A stretch of 64,000 nt of DNA. Origin: Perca fluviatilis. Lineage: Eukaryota; Chordata; Actinopteri; Perciformes; Percidae. The notes under the pieces are model-generated. The model was not told the DNA's origin, made no database searches, and worked only from the letters and a program-made list of their open reading frames with translations. A program made the translations under genes and the position numbers. The stretch lies in assembly GCF_010015445.1 (NCBI RefSeq), contig NC_053134.1:8161765-8225764 (forward strand), given 5' to 3'. Of this stretch, positions 37,149-48,824 are shown one piece after another (the stretch's first letter is position 1; each line of letters opens with the position of its first letter).

Positions 37149-37790
37149 CTAGGATGGCAATTCTTAAGACCTATTCATTATGATTCAACACGTGAGTTTT
37201 CTATTCCAAAAGGGACTTCTTAGCCAAGATTCTCTTCCTAAGCTCGTTAGTCATATGTGATTATCTTTGAGTTATTTCTGGCACACTGTAAATAAGCTTC
37301 AGTTGTTCCAAGACATTCTTTTTCCCCCACAGTATATATCTGTATGTCACACATGTATACACTAACATGATCTCAATCATCATCTTATTACACATTAGCT
37401 AGACAGTATTCTTCAAGGTAACCTTGAACCTTAAAGAAAATCTATAGCATGGTGTGAGTGCTTCACTTCATGGCAGCAAAGATAACACCTGTAATGGCTG
37501 CACTAAATGCAGAAGATCAATACTCTTCTTGTGCATCGATTCTGGGATTATTACATCACGAATGTACATCACTAAGACACTCCTATGCCCTCCCCAGGTC
37601 AGCAAACTGGAATTAGCTAAGGAAAACATTGGGTCTTTCTCATACACAAATATTTTATTAAACTAAAACGAAAAATGTCCCTGCTATGTTGACATTTAGT
37701 GTTTGTACAGCTAATAACTGAAATTACTAAGACAAGTGAGTCTACTATAGAGTTAGGAGATGTTAAATGTGTGCTGAGAGGGTAACCGTT
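37149..37790. other. Unassigned sequence
   Basis: No recognised feature. Confidence 0.4.
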
Positions 37791-38728
37791 CAGTCCCTCC
37801 AGGATTTCGCAATCGCGCCAATTCAACCAATCACCATGACTTTGGTGCAACTCGCAATTTTGACCAATCACCGCAACTTTTCCACAAATTTGACCAATAA
37901 CCAGAGTTTCCCACGACTTCAACCAATCCCAGCAGTCCCACGTGCCAGACTTCACGTCAGTATAATGTGACTGAGTGCCACTGACCAAGCGGGAGTTTCC
38001 GATATGAAGACGAGACTCGAACACCTCACATTTATCAACAAAACGTACAGCGAAAAACATTTCAGACCGTCCTGCCAACCTGTAAACATTTTAACATCAA
38101 TGTTAAACATTTTTTCTCTATAAAGTTGCTGAAGCGGCTGCTGTTTCAATCCTGTCGGCTCTCTGCAGCGGGCGGGGGCAGGGCTGCTGCTCATACAGTT
38201 CCCCCCGCTACGGACGCTCGCACACACAAACACACGTTGGATGCAGGAAACGCTCGTTATTGTAAGTGCAATGATAAGTTTAAGTCCAATAAGTACTTTA
38301 TCAAAACTGTATGAATGTCCTAGGCCAGGATAGGAAATCAACTAACAATGTAGGCTAAAGATCAACAAGCCACTGACACATATGTTCAAATTTGATTCAT
38401 TTTTTGTCTTAAATCCACCAGCCATTTTCATATTATAGCAACATTTGCAGCATCCTGAGCCTTTTTGGTACGGTTACTAGGAAAACTCAGGATAGTTTTA
38501 TTCTCCCCAAAACAAGTTTCCTTTTTATTTTTAAATAACTATACAAAAAAAAAAAAAACTTGCAACTTTCACTGTCTCCCGCAACTTCATTGCAACAAAT
38601 ATACAAAAGACATTGCAACTTTTATCGAAATTTTTTATAAAAGCTCCCGCAAAATCAGATATTTTGGGCCGCAACAATCTTAAAAAAAATAAAAATAAAT
38701 TTAAAAAAAAAAAATCCTGGAGGGACTG
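37791..38728. mobile_element. 938-bp hAT-like element, CAGTCCCTCCAGGA ends
   Basis: CAGTCCCTCCAGGA at the left and TCCTGGAGGGACTG at the right are perfect 14-bp inverted repeats. Subterminal repeats of TTTTGACCAATCACCGCAAC and related words (37845-37930) lie inside the left end. A TTTTGGGCCGCAACAATC block lies inside the right end. A GC-rich centre (about 38130-38230) has a short open frame without recognised transposase motifs. The flanks TAACCGTT and GCCTTTGC do not match as a TSD, so one flank has changed. The 185-bp element at 29099 is a smaller relative. Confidence 0.75.
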
Positions 38729-39572
38729 GCCTTTGCTGCTCATCTTTCTGTGGCACACTGCACTCCAGCCAAGTATGCAGCGTCCAAATAAACAACACCA
38801 TGTCAGCTCTCTGCAACCCATCAATCTCAGTTCATTCCTGAGAGTCTCGCGAGCAGATAAAAAGCTAATCAAACCCTCCGCCACGTAATTCATCATCGGC
38901 CGCTCACGGACGCTCCGTCTTCCATTCCTTCCCTTCGCCCCTTTTGGCAGCACCTCCATTTTTCTCATAACTGAGTAATGTAATGGTGCTGACAAGCTAA
39001 CAAATCAAATGTATCTCCATAAAGTCGTTATTTTCCCCATTAAGATATTGATATTTGATCGAATTGTTAGACATTTTTATATGAGAAGATCATAAGCGTT
39101 CTAGATTTTAGATTTTTACGATTTTTAAGTCATTGGTTACATTTACATGTACACAAACTAAATAAAAAATTATTTCATGGAGTACGGTGTGGGTTTCTTA
39201 GTTATCACTATGTAGTTTTGAATGCTATCTTTAGGGTCCAAATTCACATGCCTGTGGTCAGTGAGGAGGACAAAATCACTCCCTCCCTCCCTCCCTCATG
39301 AGCTGCTGTCCCACTTTAGTGAGCCTGTCAACTAATTGCCAAATTTGTAGATTTTTTTTTTGCAGATACCAAATATACATCTTGACCACCTTTTCTGGAG
39401 AATCCCTAAAGAATTAAAAGAGAGTTAATAGATTTACTGAATCTACGTTTATTAGGTGGTTGTGGTAACTTATGAGAATGCACAAAATCATCTAGTGATA
39501 AAATATGCAAATTATCTTTATAGTTAGACATGAAAAATTGATATAGCCAATGAAAAGAAATGCCGGTTAGTA

Positions 39573-39574
<2 letters not shown>
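38729..39574. other. Unassigned sequence
   Basis: No gene or classified repeat. Confidence 0.4.

Positions 39575-39669
<95 letters not shown>
39575..39669. repeat. (AT)n microsatellite
   Basis: About 95 bases of uninterrupted AT. Confidence 0.95.
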
Positions 39670-39671
<2 letters not shown>

Positions 39672-39711
39672 AAGACGATCTTTGGTTGGTTAAAGGCAGA
39701 CTTAAATAGGG

Positions 39712-40000
39712 CAGTGCAGTGGTGGCCTAAAGGTTAGAGAAGCAAGCTTGTGACCGGGAGGTCATCGGTTCAATCCCCAGACCGACAGGATAAAATCTGG
39801 GTGGGGAAAGTCCCTCCCTCATTACCACCACTGAGGTGCCCTTGAGCAAGGCCCTTAACCCCAACTCCAGTCGAGCTGCTCAGTGGGCAACTTCCAGGTA
39901 TGAATGTGTAACTGTGTGAATGTGATCAGGGTGTTCCTGCAAAAGAGAAGCTGCCTCTCAGTGAACCTTCCCTGAATAAATAAAGATTAAATAAAAAATA
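39712..40000 (+). mobile_element. Near-complete tRNA-derived SINE (V-SINE/HE1-like)
   Basis: The head GGTGGCCTAAAGGTTAGAGA carries an A-box-like segment, and GGTTCAATCCC (39767-39777) is a good B box, as in an internal RNA polymerase III promoter. The central GAGGTGCCCTTGAGCAAGGC is the conserved block of V-SINE/HE1-type elements of fishes, as I recall it. The 3' end runs into AATAAATAAAGATTAAATAA, a LINE-type A-rich tail. It is about 285 bp and not a tRNA gene. Confidence 0.78.
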
Positions 40001-40716
40001 TATTGTAAAAAGAAGACAGTATTTCCACACTTTGATGAAGGAATAATCATTACCATTGATGCAGGTGCAGGGCATGCTGAGGATAAAAAGGGTCTGGTTA
40101 CTGAAGGTTGCCACTAAAACAGTGGTGCAATCCCATTACTGAACTGAATGAATTAGGGATACGACATGCATTCAAATTGATAGGGCAAAAGGTGGCTGGT
40201 GACATTGAATCGCTCGGATTTTGTATTTATGCCTAATGAATGTTTGCCGAAGCATGGCTGCTAACCTCAGTGGAGACTTTATAAAGGGAGGAGGAAAATC
40301 ATTTAATGGTGAATTAAACGAAGATGGGACATTTTGTGTTTTGGCAATTGCAGAGGGCCTGCCTGATGCGATGGCATTTCAGTGGGGTGTTGTCTTTCCT
40401 TAATTTTCAAATCCTCCGACAAGAAAAAAAAGAACTCATCGGTGCAGCAAACCTCCTGATCTTTTGTTTTTCAGGATCATCCCCTGGATTTTATTGCTTT
40501 CATCTGAGAGCCTGTTATGGAAATATTCCACCACAATTAATTTAAGGGAACAAAGAGTGTTTTTAGTAAGCAGCTCTCTCGTCACTTAATTGCATTCTGT
40601 TTTGGAAATTTAATACATTTTTAAACAGAACGGTGTCATTTCATTGAAAGGTATAATTCATTCTTTGTGGTTAGAGCAAGTCACATTGATCGCCATGTAC
40701 TGGCTCCTAAATACCC
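40001..40716. other. Unassigned sequence, possible conserved non-coding DNA
   Basis: No gene or repeat. About 40190-40410 has homeodomain-like TAAT words (TTTAATGGTGAATTAAAC) in non-repetitive sequence. This is a weak candidate for a conserved element. Confidence 0.35.
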
Positions 40717-40724
40717 TCTGAAAG

Positions 40725-41404
40725 TAGGGCTGGGTACCGAACGTCGATACTTTTATGGTATCGAAAAAAATATCCCAATCCTATGAGTATCGAAAAATTC
40801 TTTCTTTCGGTGCCAAATTTCGGTTCCAAAAGCGTCTTAGCGTGTAAGCGCAAGCTTATCTGTCCTCTCTGCATATTGACACAGAGCGAAGCTCCGACCG
40901 ACACACACACACATACGCACACGGAGAGGTGCGGACGGAGTAAACGGACTGCAGTTTTGTTGAAGTCACAGAGAGTCACGGTTGGTTTCAAGTGTGGTTA
41001 CAGTTTTTTAAAACTTCACGCAGACAGCGTTTGCTGTGATATGATATTAATGGCGAGCCGAAAGCGGTCGCGGTGCTGTTGACGTTACACTTCCTCTTAC
41101 AAGCAGCCACAACGGTGGTTTCTCTGCCCTGATGACTGACTGACAGGCTGAGCTTGCAAGGCAAGGCACTTTTATTAATGTTACTCTGAGTGAGCAGTTT
41201 TACCAGATCTTTTTTAATTTTGATAACCGTTTTGATTCACAATTAAGGTGGAAATAAAAGCTTTGTGTTTAATGTATTTTTGTTGATGTTGAAATGGATT
41301 TTAAAACATATGGTATCGAAAAAAGTATCGTTAGGAATTGGTATCGAAACTGAGGTATCGAAATTGGCACCGGATCGAAAGATTCTGAACGATACCCAGC
41401 CCTA
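40725..41404. mobile_element. 680-bp hAT-like element with perfect 8-bp TSD
   Basis: TCTGAAAG flanks both sides (40717-40724 and 41405-41412), a perfect 8-bp target duplication. The ends TAGGGCTGGGTACCGAACG and GAACGATACCCAGCCCTA form an inverted repeat. TATCGAAAAAA-type words follow inside each end. The interior from about 40840 to 41160 is the core shared with the elements at 18804 and 22690, including GTAAGCGCAAGCTTATCTGT and ATATGATATTAATGGCGAGC. It breaks off soon after AAGGCAAGGCA and lacks the longer segment the other two carry. No transposase frame. Confidence 0.9.
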
Positions 41405-41412
41405 TCTGAAAG

Positions 41413-44400
41413 TACAAACAACCACTTATTAATGGCTTAGCATGAACAGTGCCATGTATGCTGATAATGTCCATATGCAGGACGTAGTTTTATGCTGTAA
41501 ACTCAAATATTTGCATTTTCCTTTCACTTTTTATTTGGGAGGATACGATGCATATTTTAGCAATCCTTTCAATTTTTTTGTCATCGTGAACGCAGACTGG
41601 AGATATCCAACTGAGGTGTGGTAATCTAATATGTACACGTTGTTCTTGGTTCAGTGGTTTCTCTTCTCTCTGCTGGTATCTTCACAAAGTGAAAACAGGA
41701 AATAAAAGATTGTGTGAGGGCCATCGTTCTCTGGGGGAAAACACTTCAAACACATGGGCCTGAAATTCAGCCAGTGTCTGTCTCTCTCTGTGTGTGACAA
41801 GATGGAAATTTTGACATTTCTATGGCTTTGGAATTGGGCTGGTCCTCTATGGAAGGCTGCTTTGAAAATATTATGACCATATAGCTATAATGCGCGTTAA
41901 CTCGCTGAAAAGAAAAGCAGCAGTTTTATTAAAATAACTTCAGGATCGGCACAAGCAGGCTACCGTCCCTTGACTACACCTGTATGGCCCATCCCAGTGT
42001 TTCCCTCAGGCATTAATTAATGAGAGTTATTGTCAGCTAATATCTATTTATGATAAAACAAAGAGTTCTCTATGCGTCATTGGTCTTAATTCAACTAGTT
42101 CTGTCTGAATGTCTGAGGGATCAATCGTTAAGTTGACATGATCACAATTTATTTGTTCAATAAAAGAACAATTGACACTCGCACTGACAAAATCATGATC
42201 ATTGGAAGCTGAGACTTGCATTCAGAGACAAACCTAAGAAAATTAGTCAGTCTATGCCATATCCTGCCATCCAGTGCGCAGTTCACCCCCTTGTTTTCTG
42301 CACACTACAGAGATTACATCTCGTTTCAGTTATAACGCATCTTAAAATGCGCTTAAAATGCAGTTTTGATGCCCCTTGAGGGTCACACATCCCCTACATG
42401 ACAAACCAAGCAGACTTACTTTGGAATAAACTTAACATCACACACAGACCCCAAAGCATTCATCAATTGAAAACCATTCTGTTCCGCCATTTATAAAACG
42501 CCACGGCTTTGATCCTGGTGCAATTTCCCCCCAGTGAAAAACTTTCTCGTCCTTTCATCTGAGCAGCGGCTGAACGAGCAACTCTGTCTGGAAACAGGTG
42601 TTCTGGTTGTTTGATGTTAGCCTGCGGTGGTCTGGCAGGTTTGGAAACATGAAGCAATCGTGACCCCATTCTGGAGACCTAACCCCCCCTCCTCTCTTTC
42701 TGATAAGGCAGCCAGGTGCCAAAAATACACACAGCTGTGTTGAATAAAACATCTGACACACTGACTCCTGACTGATAGTGGGACAGAAGGAGCCACCCAG
42801 GGGACTGAGGGGTCTGGGACTCGCTCCATCCATACACTCAACTCATTACACAAGTTCATGAGAAAGTTTCTGTAAAGTCGGCTGCCGCAACGAGGCTCAG
42901 CCTCGACTGCTGCTGCGGATGAGGAAGGGAGCTGTCCTGTAGGCTGTGGTGCTGAATCCGACTCTGCTCCTGCCTCTGTGCTTATTCGAGCATTTAGCTT
43001 CTGCTCTGCAACATAGGGACTTTCACTGACTAAACAGGGGAGTGTTTTGTTTGCTAAAGCGCAGAAACATGGGACACAGTGGACATACTTTAGCCACTTG
43101 GACATACTGTATAAGGCACAGGTATTTTGCTTACCAATTTTCAAGTCAAAATATCCATATTTTATATGATTAATTTAACAGCATTGTTGTCACACACACC
43201 TAAACCATGGCTGTAGCTCCTCGCAGGACGTCGATTGGTCCGAGACACCGTGGCTCGAACACAAACGCATTATTTGAAGCCTGACTAGATGGATTCTTGC
43301 GTGATCTTGTGTTATTGCGAGAATCAAGCATATTCTTGGAGTCTCTGGAACTCTACTGAAGGATGGACACCATTTTTATTATATTCGCTTATTCAGCGTT
43401 TCGAAGATGGTGGGGGAGAGCACTGTCTAACATAGTTGGGCCAAAATCTCCCGTATGTATTCAACTGATGCTGAGAATCACATCATTTTCATACACATCA
43501 AACCATCAAGTGACCCCTTGTGCTCTGTATGGATGCATCTGCATTCATTACGTTTCTCCGCTTATTTATTAAAGTGCTTTTTCTTAATTTGTGACCCATC
43601 TGTATGCATATATTACATCATTTGGAAGGATTATATCATCACCTGCTCTGAGTCACCGATGATAAATGCATGTGTTTAGGGGTTGTTTAGCATTTGAAAG
43701 TCATTTATTCTTGGTAACACCATCCCACCATGTCATTAACACACTTCCTATTCGTGACAGACGGCATCTCCAGGCCTGTGGAGGTCGACCTCATAGGAAG
43801 TAAAAAAGTAGTGCAGTTCCCACAAGGTTGAAATGGGACAAAACACAGCTCTACACAGACAAACTGAGCCTCAAGTTATTTCTATCAACAGCCAAGGAGT
43901 CATTTTGATCCACATGCTGGCATACCACCAAGACCTAAGATCCAGCGTATTTAGGTACATATCGATTCAGATTTAAAAGACTAGTTCACTGGCTGTATCA
44001 GATTATGGGAGTCACTGCCCCTTTAAGCCTTTGAGCAACACCAAATCCTGTTTAAAACAACTAGGCTTCAGCACTTGGTTTTAAAACACAAAAATCAGGA
44101 AAGCAGGATTTACTGACTCTTTAGTAATTGTGCAGACCCCCTGATGATCCAAATTCTGTTAAAGAATCTGTGCCATATTCAATAAATATTATGTTTGTTA
44201 TGTTAACACAGATCTGGTCTGAGTTCCAGTCATTCAAAGAAGTCTGCAATGATGTCTCCTAGGCACAACGTCAAGCTCACAAACCATGTCAAATAAACAT
44301 CAACGGAGGGTTGGCGAAGCAGGTCAATGCAGAAAACAATGTAGCCTCTGTGGGACCATTTTAACAGACATTAAATTAATGATATTATACGCCAGTGAAA

Positions 44401-45194
44401 TACGGTGTGCTTCTTTATTTCCATGCTCTAAACATCTATGCATCCTGCAAATTCAACAAACCAGACATTGTCCTGTGGCTGTGTGTTTTCCACCAAATCT
44501 CTTGATATATGCATCCAGAGAAAGGATTACACCCAGAGAGAAACTGGTGGACAGAGTCAGACGGGGAGAGCTAGCAAAGAGGAGTGCAGGAGATAGGAGG
44601 TAGACTGAGGGTAAACAGAGAGCCAGTTAGTATGTAGTGACCTCAAAGCTTGGGATGGAGTCATGAGTCACTGACTGTGTTTACTGTACACAGAAAGAGA
44701 CAGTGAGAAAACACAGAGGGACAACATCATTTACTGGCACACCTCTGAGATACGGGGACAATCAGCAACTGGTGATTTTCAGTAAGGATGCGAGATAAGA
44801 GGGTGTTTTCTGTCCAGAGGATATATTTTCCTGAGAGCAGAGCAAACCGCTTCTCACAATAACATAAACTGTGTGCAAACAATGGGCTACTGAGAGGACA
44901 GAATGGTGTTCAGAGGCAGGACACATTTCTGTGATTTTAAGCTTCTCCAAAAAAAGATTCCTAACATATCTAATTCATTTTTCACTGACTGACCGGTCAA
45001 AGTATAGTATCTACTTATTTTTTTCTCAAATTATCAACACAATGTGTGCGCGCAACATTGAAATCCATGTGCACCAGTGTTGAACCGAGGCCATTTAAGA
45101 TATGTTAACAGCTCTTCAGAAATCAACACGTCAATGTGTGTGCTGCCGTTTGACGCTCAGCGGCAGGTCCACAAGTTATTCAAAAACTAAAATT
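41413..45194. other. Long unassigned stretch
   Basis: No recognised gene or element in 3.8 kb. The longest open frame (42617-43144, minus, 175 residues) has no domain I recognise and overlaps two other frames. A single CAGTGTTTCCC at 41995 resembles a hAT end, but nothing supports an element. Confidence 0.4.
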
Positions 45195-45610
45195 GTGCAG
45201 ACTGATCTCATGAAGTGGCGTATGTATGACACGCCAATTCGTATGCCATTTTGGAGTGTTATCAAGATGCATAATCACTTTTTAGCGTGTTTATCAACGC
45301 AATTCGCCTGCCATTGACCTACATTACAAGTGAATTTTCGCCGTGGCGAGTAGTAGTAGTATAAAGCCTTCCCCAATGTTTCTTGTCGCTTTTTTGTGTT
45401 ACTAAAGCCTTTCCCTGTGTTCTTTTCCTAAACCCAACCTTTTTTTGTTTTAAAAAACACACGTGTGACGTTGTTCTCGCGATAGTATGTCACGTTCTCG
45501 CAATAACACGCAACGTGGTGTGTAGGTTTACATCTGCTGTATACATGTGTAGGTTTACGCAAAGTCATGATGCCATGTTGAATTGTGAGACATTTAATTT
45601 GTGCTGACGT
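45195..45610. repeat. Dispersed fish repeat (GTATGACACGCCAATTCGTATG type)
   Basis: Blocks TGAAGTGGCGTATGTATGAC, GCCAATTCGTATGCCATTTT, GCAATTCGCCTGCCATTGAC and TCTCGCGATAGTATGTCACG occur in an order I recall from a common fish interspersed repeat. Limits and class are uncertain, and there is no TSD. Confidence 0.45.
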
Positions 45611-46258
45611 TGACTTTTTCTTTATTTCTAAACAAAATAAAGCATTTAAGGGCTAAAGCATTTATGTAGTTGTGTTTCACCTGTGTTATCTCGCCTGAGC
45701 TATCCTTGATTGTTCGATTCTTGGGTATTTACAGATGAAGGTGTTGTTGCGAGTGTAGGTTACGCAACACTTGGTGGCCGCCAAACGTCATGTCTGATTC
45801 TCCAGAGGGAGAGCCAGATTTCAGGTTGCAGCAGAGGTTGTGATGTCTCACTGCGCCCACTCTTCTCAGATCTGCTAACCATGGCTCAGGATGTTGGGTT
45901 TATGGTTTTATAAAACTATGCTTCCTATCGATTTCAAACAATGACACATGTGAGCAACAGGTCCACAGCCAGTGCAGGGATATCTGTCTGTGCTCGTCTG
46001 GTGCTCAGGCCCCACAGGGGCTCTTAGCTGGTTAGCCAGCCAGAGTGGGAGGATGGGCTCCAAAGTTATTGATTGAAGCTTCTCATAATCTGTGAGCAGG
46101 TCCAAAGGTGCTGCAGGGCTGAGTGAGGCGAGGATGTTTGTGTGTGCTGGTGTGATGCTCTGACATCAAGCCTTGCCCTTCCTGCTGCCACTGAATAGGT
46201 TCACCGCCTATTCTTAAGAGCCAAGGTGTCTTATGCTTCCTGCATTTATGGTATACAG
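45611..46258. other. Unassigned sequence
   Basis: No supported feature. Confidence 0.4.
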
Positions 46259-46688
46259 TAGGGATCGACTGATACTGGTTTTTCAAGGCTGATACCGATA
46301 CCGATTATTAGTAGTTAATAAATGGAACCGATATGCATTTACAGTGAAAAGGAAAATCTTTCATTTAAAATTAAGATTTTAGAATGTTTAAAACTCCAAC
46401 ACAAAATGTTGTTTAAATGCTTTAAGCAATTATTTAATAAATTAGAAACTTTCAACATAATACACAGTATAAGATAGTCAGATAGTGTTGTGGGCGGGAC
46501 ATTAAGTCAGACTCAGTGGTGAGTGAAACCGAAGCTGGGGGACAGACACAGAGCTGTAGCCGAGCCAAAGTAGCGCACTTTTTAATTAATTAAATTATCA
46601 GGAAAATAAAAACGCTGTTGCAGATAATCTGCAAACTGTCAAAAACCGGGTCGTTAATCGGGCAGGGCCGATAATCAGTCTCTCTCTA
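46259..46688. mobile_element. 430-bp hAT-like miniature, TAGGGATCGACTGAT end
   Basis: The left end TAGGGATCGACTGATACTGG is followed by GATACCGATACCGATTATTA. The right end ATAATCAGTCTCTCTCTA is its degenerate inverted partner. The interior, including TCATTTAAAATTAAGATTTT and GTTGTGGGCGGGAC, resembles a common fish hAT derivative. The flanks GTATACAG and TTATATGG agree at only 5 of 8 positions, so no clear TSD. It ends 40 bp before the next hAT element. Confidence 0.65.
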
Positions 46689-47077
46689 TTATATGGTGAA
46701 ACAGAACAAAATTCTAATATATTAAGAGCAGAGGTGTCAAGTAACGAAGTACAAATACTTTGTTACCTTACTTAAGTAGAAATTTTGGGTATCTATACTT
46801 TACTGGAGTAATTATTTTACAGCAGACATTTTACTTCTACTCCTTACATTTTCACGCAATTATCTGTACTTTCTACTCCTTACATTTAAAAATAGCCTCG
46901 TTACTCCTATTTCAGTTCGGCTTGTCTTCATTCCGGCTTGTCATCGTTCAAAAACACACAAAAAAAAAAAAAACTATCCAGATAAATCGCGCCATCTGGA
47001 TAGAGTGAATTTGATTGTGGTTGGATGAGAAGTATAAACATATACCATTCCGACACCCTATTGGTTTGTACGCAATC

Positions 47078-48174
47078 TAGGGCTGCAGCTATCGATTATT
47101 TTAGTAATCGAATATTCTACCGATTATTCCATCGATTAATCGGATAAGAAATACTTAGTAAGAAATACTTAGTAAACAGCAATAGTAAATATTTATTATT
47201 GCTGTTTACTAAAAAAAAGATAACCTGTCGCTTGTATATATACAAAAGACTGGTTTCCTTTTTTAGAAAAAGCAAAAAATTGCATTGCCAAATTCCAAGA
47301 CCCTTAAAAAGAAATACATTACAATAGTACATTTTTGGTGGCCCAAATGTTAATATTTTTCACCTAATTCCCCTTCTTGCCTCTGGCTCTTTGCACTGGA
47401 TATGCAAAAGAGCTGTTCACTGACCAGAGGGTTTACAGCAGGGCTACTCAACTACAATGTTCTGGGGGACACATTTTCAGAAGCCAAATACACAGTGAGG
47501 AGCATAGCTATATCTATGGTGAGGAGAAAGAATAAAGAATGCATGATGACGTCATTCACGTGCATATTAAGTAGCCATGCTGGGGGGGGGGAGCCGGTTT
47601 GTCTCCGGCAGCAGCTACATTTCCAAAGATTAGAAGCAAACTAATAAAAAGTTACACTACAAACCGACAGCTTTCGTTTTAGCTTGGTAAAACATCGCTA
47701 TTAGCAGAGTAGCATGTTGTAGGCTAGTTGTGTAAAACATCGCTATTAGCAGAGTAGCATGCTGTAGGCTAGTTGTGTAAAACATCGCTATTAGCAAAAT
47801 AGCATGCTGCAGGCTAGTTGTGTAAACAGCGCGGTGGACGAGAGCAGCAGACGTAAGCTACCTTGTGTCGGGTTGGCTCCGTGGAATGGATGAGTACACT
47901 GGAGGTTTGTTACAGAGGTGATGTAGCAGCATGTTTGCAGCTTAAAATGATCCCAAACTTTCTGTCGTTTTCTCTTGCCTGTCTCTCCCTTTTAGACCCT
48001 CGCTATTTTCGTCTTCCTTCATTTGTAATATGGGCCGTCAGTCTTGTGTCCGCAGTAGCGCAAACCTCTTGTGTGCTAGTAATAAACCTCCGTGCGGAAA
48101 CACAGTGAGCCGTACAACCTTAATTACATTGATTTAACGAAGCTTCGAGGCAAAGAATTTTGCTCCGAGCCCTA
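47078..48174. mobile_element. Nested hAT-like element, TAGGGCTGCAGCTATCGATT end
   Basis: ACGCAATC (47070-47077) and ACGCGATC (48175-48182) form an 8-bp TSD with one mismatch. The left end is TAGGGCTGCAGCTATCGATT with TAATCGAATATTC and ATCGATTAATCG words. The right end, GCTTCGAGGCAAAG then TTTTGCTCCGAGCCCTA, is a partial inverted match. A three-unit 45-bp tandem repeat lies inside (47688-47827). No transposase motif was recognised in its open frames (47402-47644, 47863-48108). Confidence 0.8.
47688..47827. repeat. 45-bp tandem repeat, three copies
   Basis: Units start at 47688, 47733 and 47778 with TAAAACATCGCTATTAGCAG (third copy ends ...GCAAAAT) and finish TGTAGGCTAGTTGTG or its variant. 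The first two copies differ at one base and the third at a few more. Confidence 0.95.
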
Positions 48175-48824
48175 ACGCGATCAATCGCACCTGCACAAAC
48201 CCAGTGCTAATACGGCACCGCTGCCTTAACGACCGTTATCTACCGGACCGAATAGCAACGCGGATTTCGTTGCCTTATTTAGGTGCCACTTAAATGCCTG
48301 CGCTTCTCTCTGATGCTCCGAAAACGGACATTAGAGGGAACTGAAACATCACCGCACGAGACTCTAGTTAACACTACACTCGACAGCAGGTAACGTTAGC
48401 CTACCGCTAGCTAGCAGCTGGAGTAAACACGGTTAAAATGCTGACAGCTAAACGGTGTAAAAGTGGGTCCGTATTTCACTGTAGGACTGTAACACCAGAC
48501 TGTAGCTGCCGTTGTCTGAGAAACACAGACTCAGAGATGTGTCACCTTCTTCAGCCCTTCTGAGTTTGCAGGTATGATTTTAATATAACAGTTATTATTG
48601 GCCTTTAGCAGGCTAAGCTTTTGTCCTTAATGGCATTTTTTCCGCCTTACATTACTTTTACTTTTATACTTTAAGTTTGTTTTGAAACCAGTACTTTTAC
48701 ACTTTTACTTGAGTAAAAAGCTTGAGTTGATACTTCAACTTCTACAGAAGTCTTTTCAAACCCTAGTATCTATACTTCTACTTGAGTAATGAATGTGAAT
48801 ACTTTTGACACATCTGATTAAGAG

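Larger units (their letters stand above)
46729..48816. mobile_element. 2.1-kb hAT element with perfect TSD, hosting a nested element
   Basis: ATTAAGAG flanks both ends (46721-46728 and 48817-48824), a perfect 8-bp TSD. The ends CAGAGGTGTCAA and TTGACACATCTG are inverted copies with one mismatch. Long subterminal regions have repeated AAGTACAAATACTTTGTTAC and TTTTACTTGAGTA words in opposite senses. It shares this design with the element at 55405-57372. Without the nested 47078-48174 element and its TSD it would be about 980 bp. No transposase frame remains. Confidence 0.9.

Noticed and set aside
38126..38314. Frame in the centre of the 938-bp hAT as a transposase remnant
   Set aside because: No BED finger, catalytic or dimerisation motif could be seen. 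It is Ala/His-rich from GC-rich sequence.
41995..42010. CAGTGTTTCCC as another hAT element end
   Set aside because: A single 11-bp match with no inverted partner, subterminal repeats or TSD nearby.
42617..43144. 175-residue minus-strand frame
   Set aside because: It is the longest frame outside mobile elements, but I recognise no domain. Two other frames overlap it, and no conservation can be tested here. I do not call it a gene.
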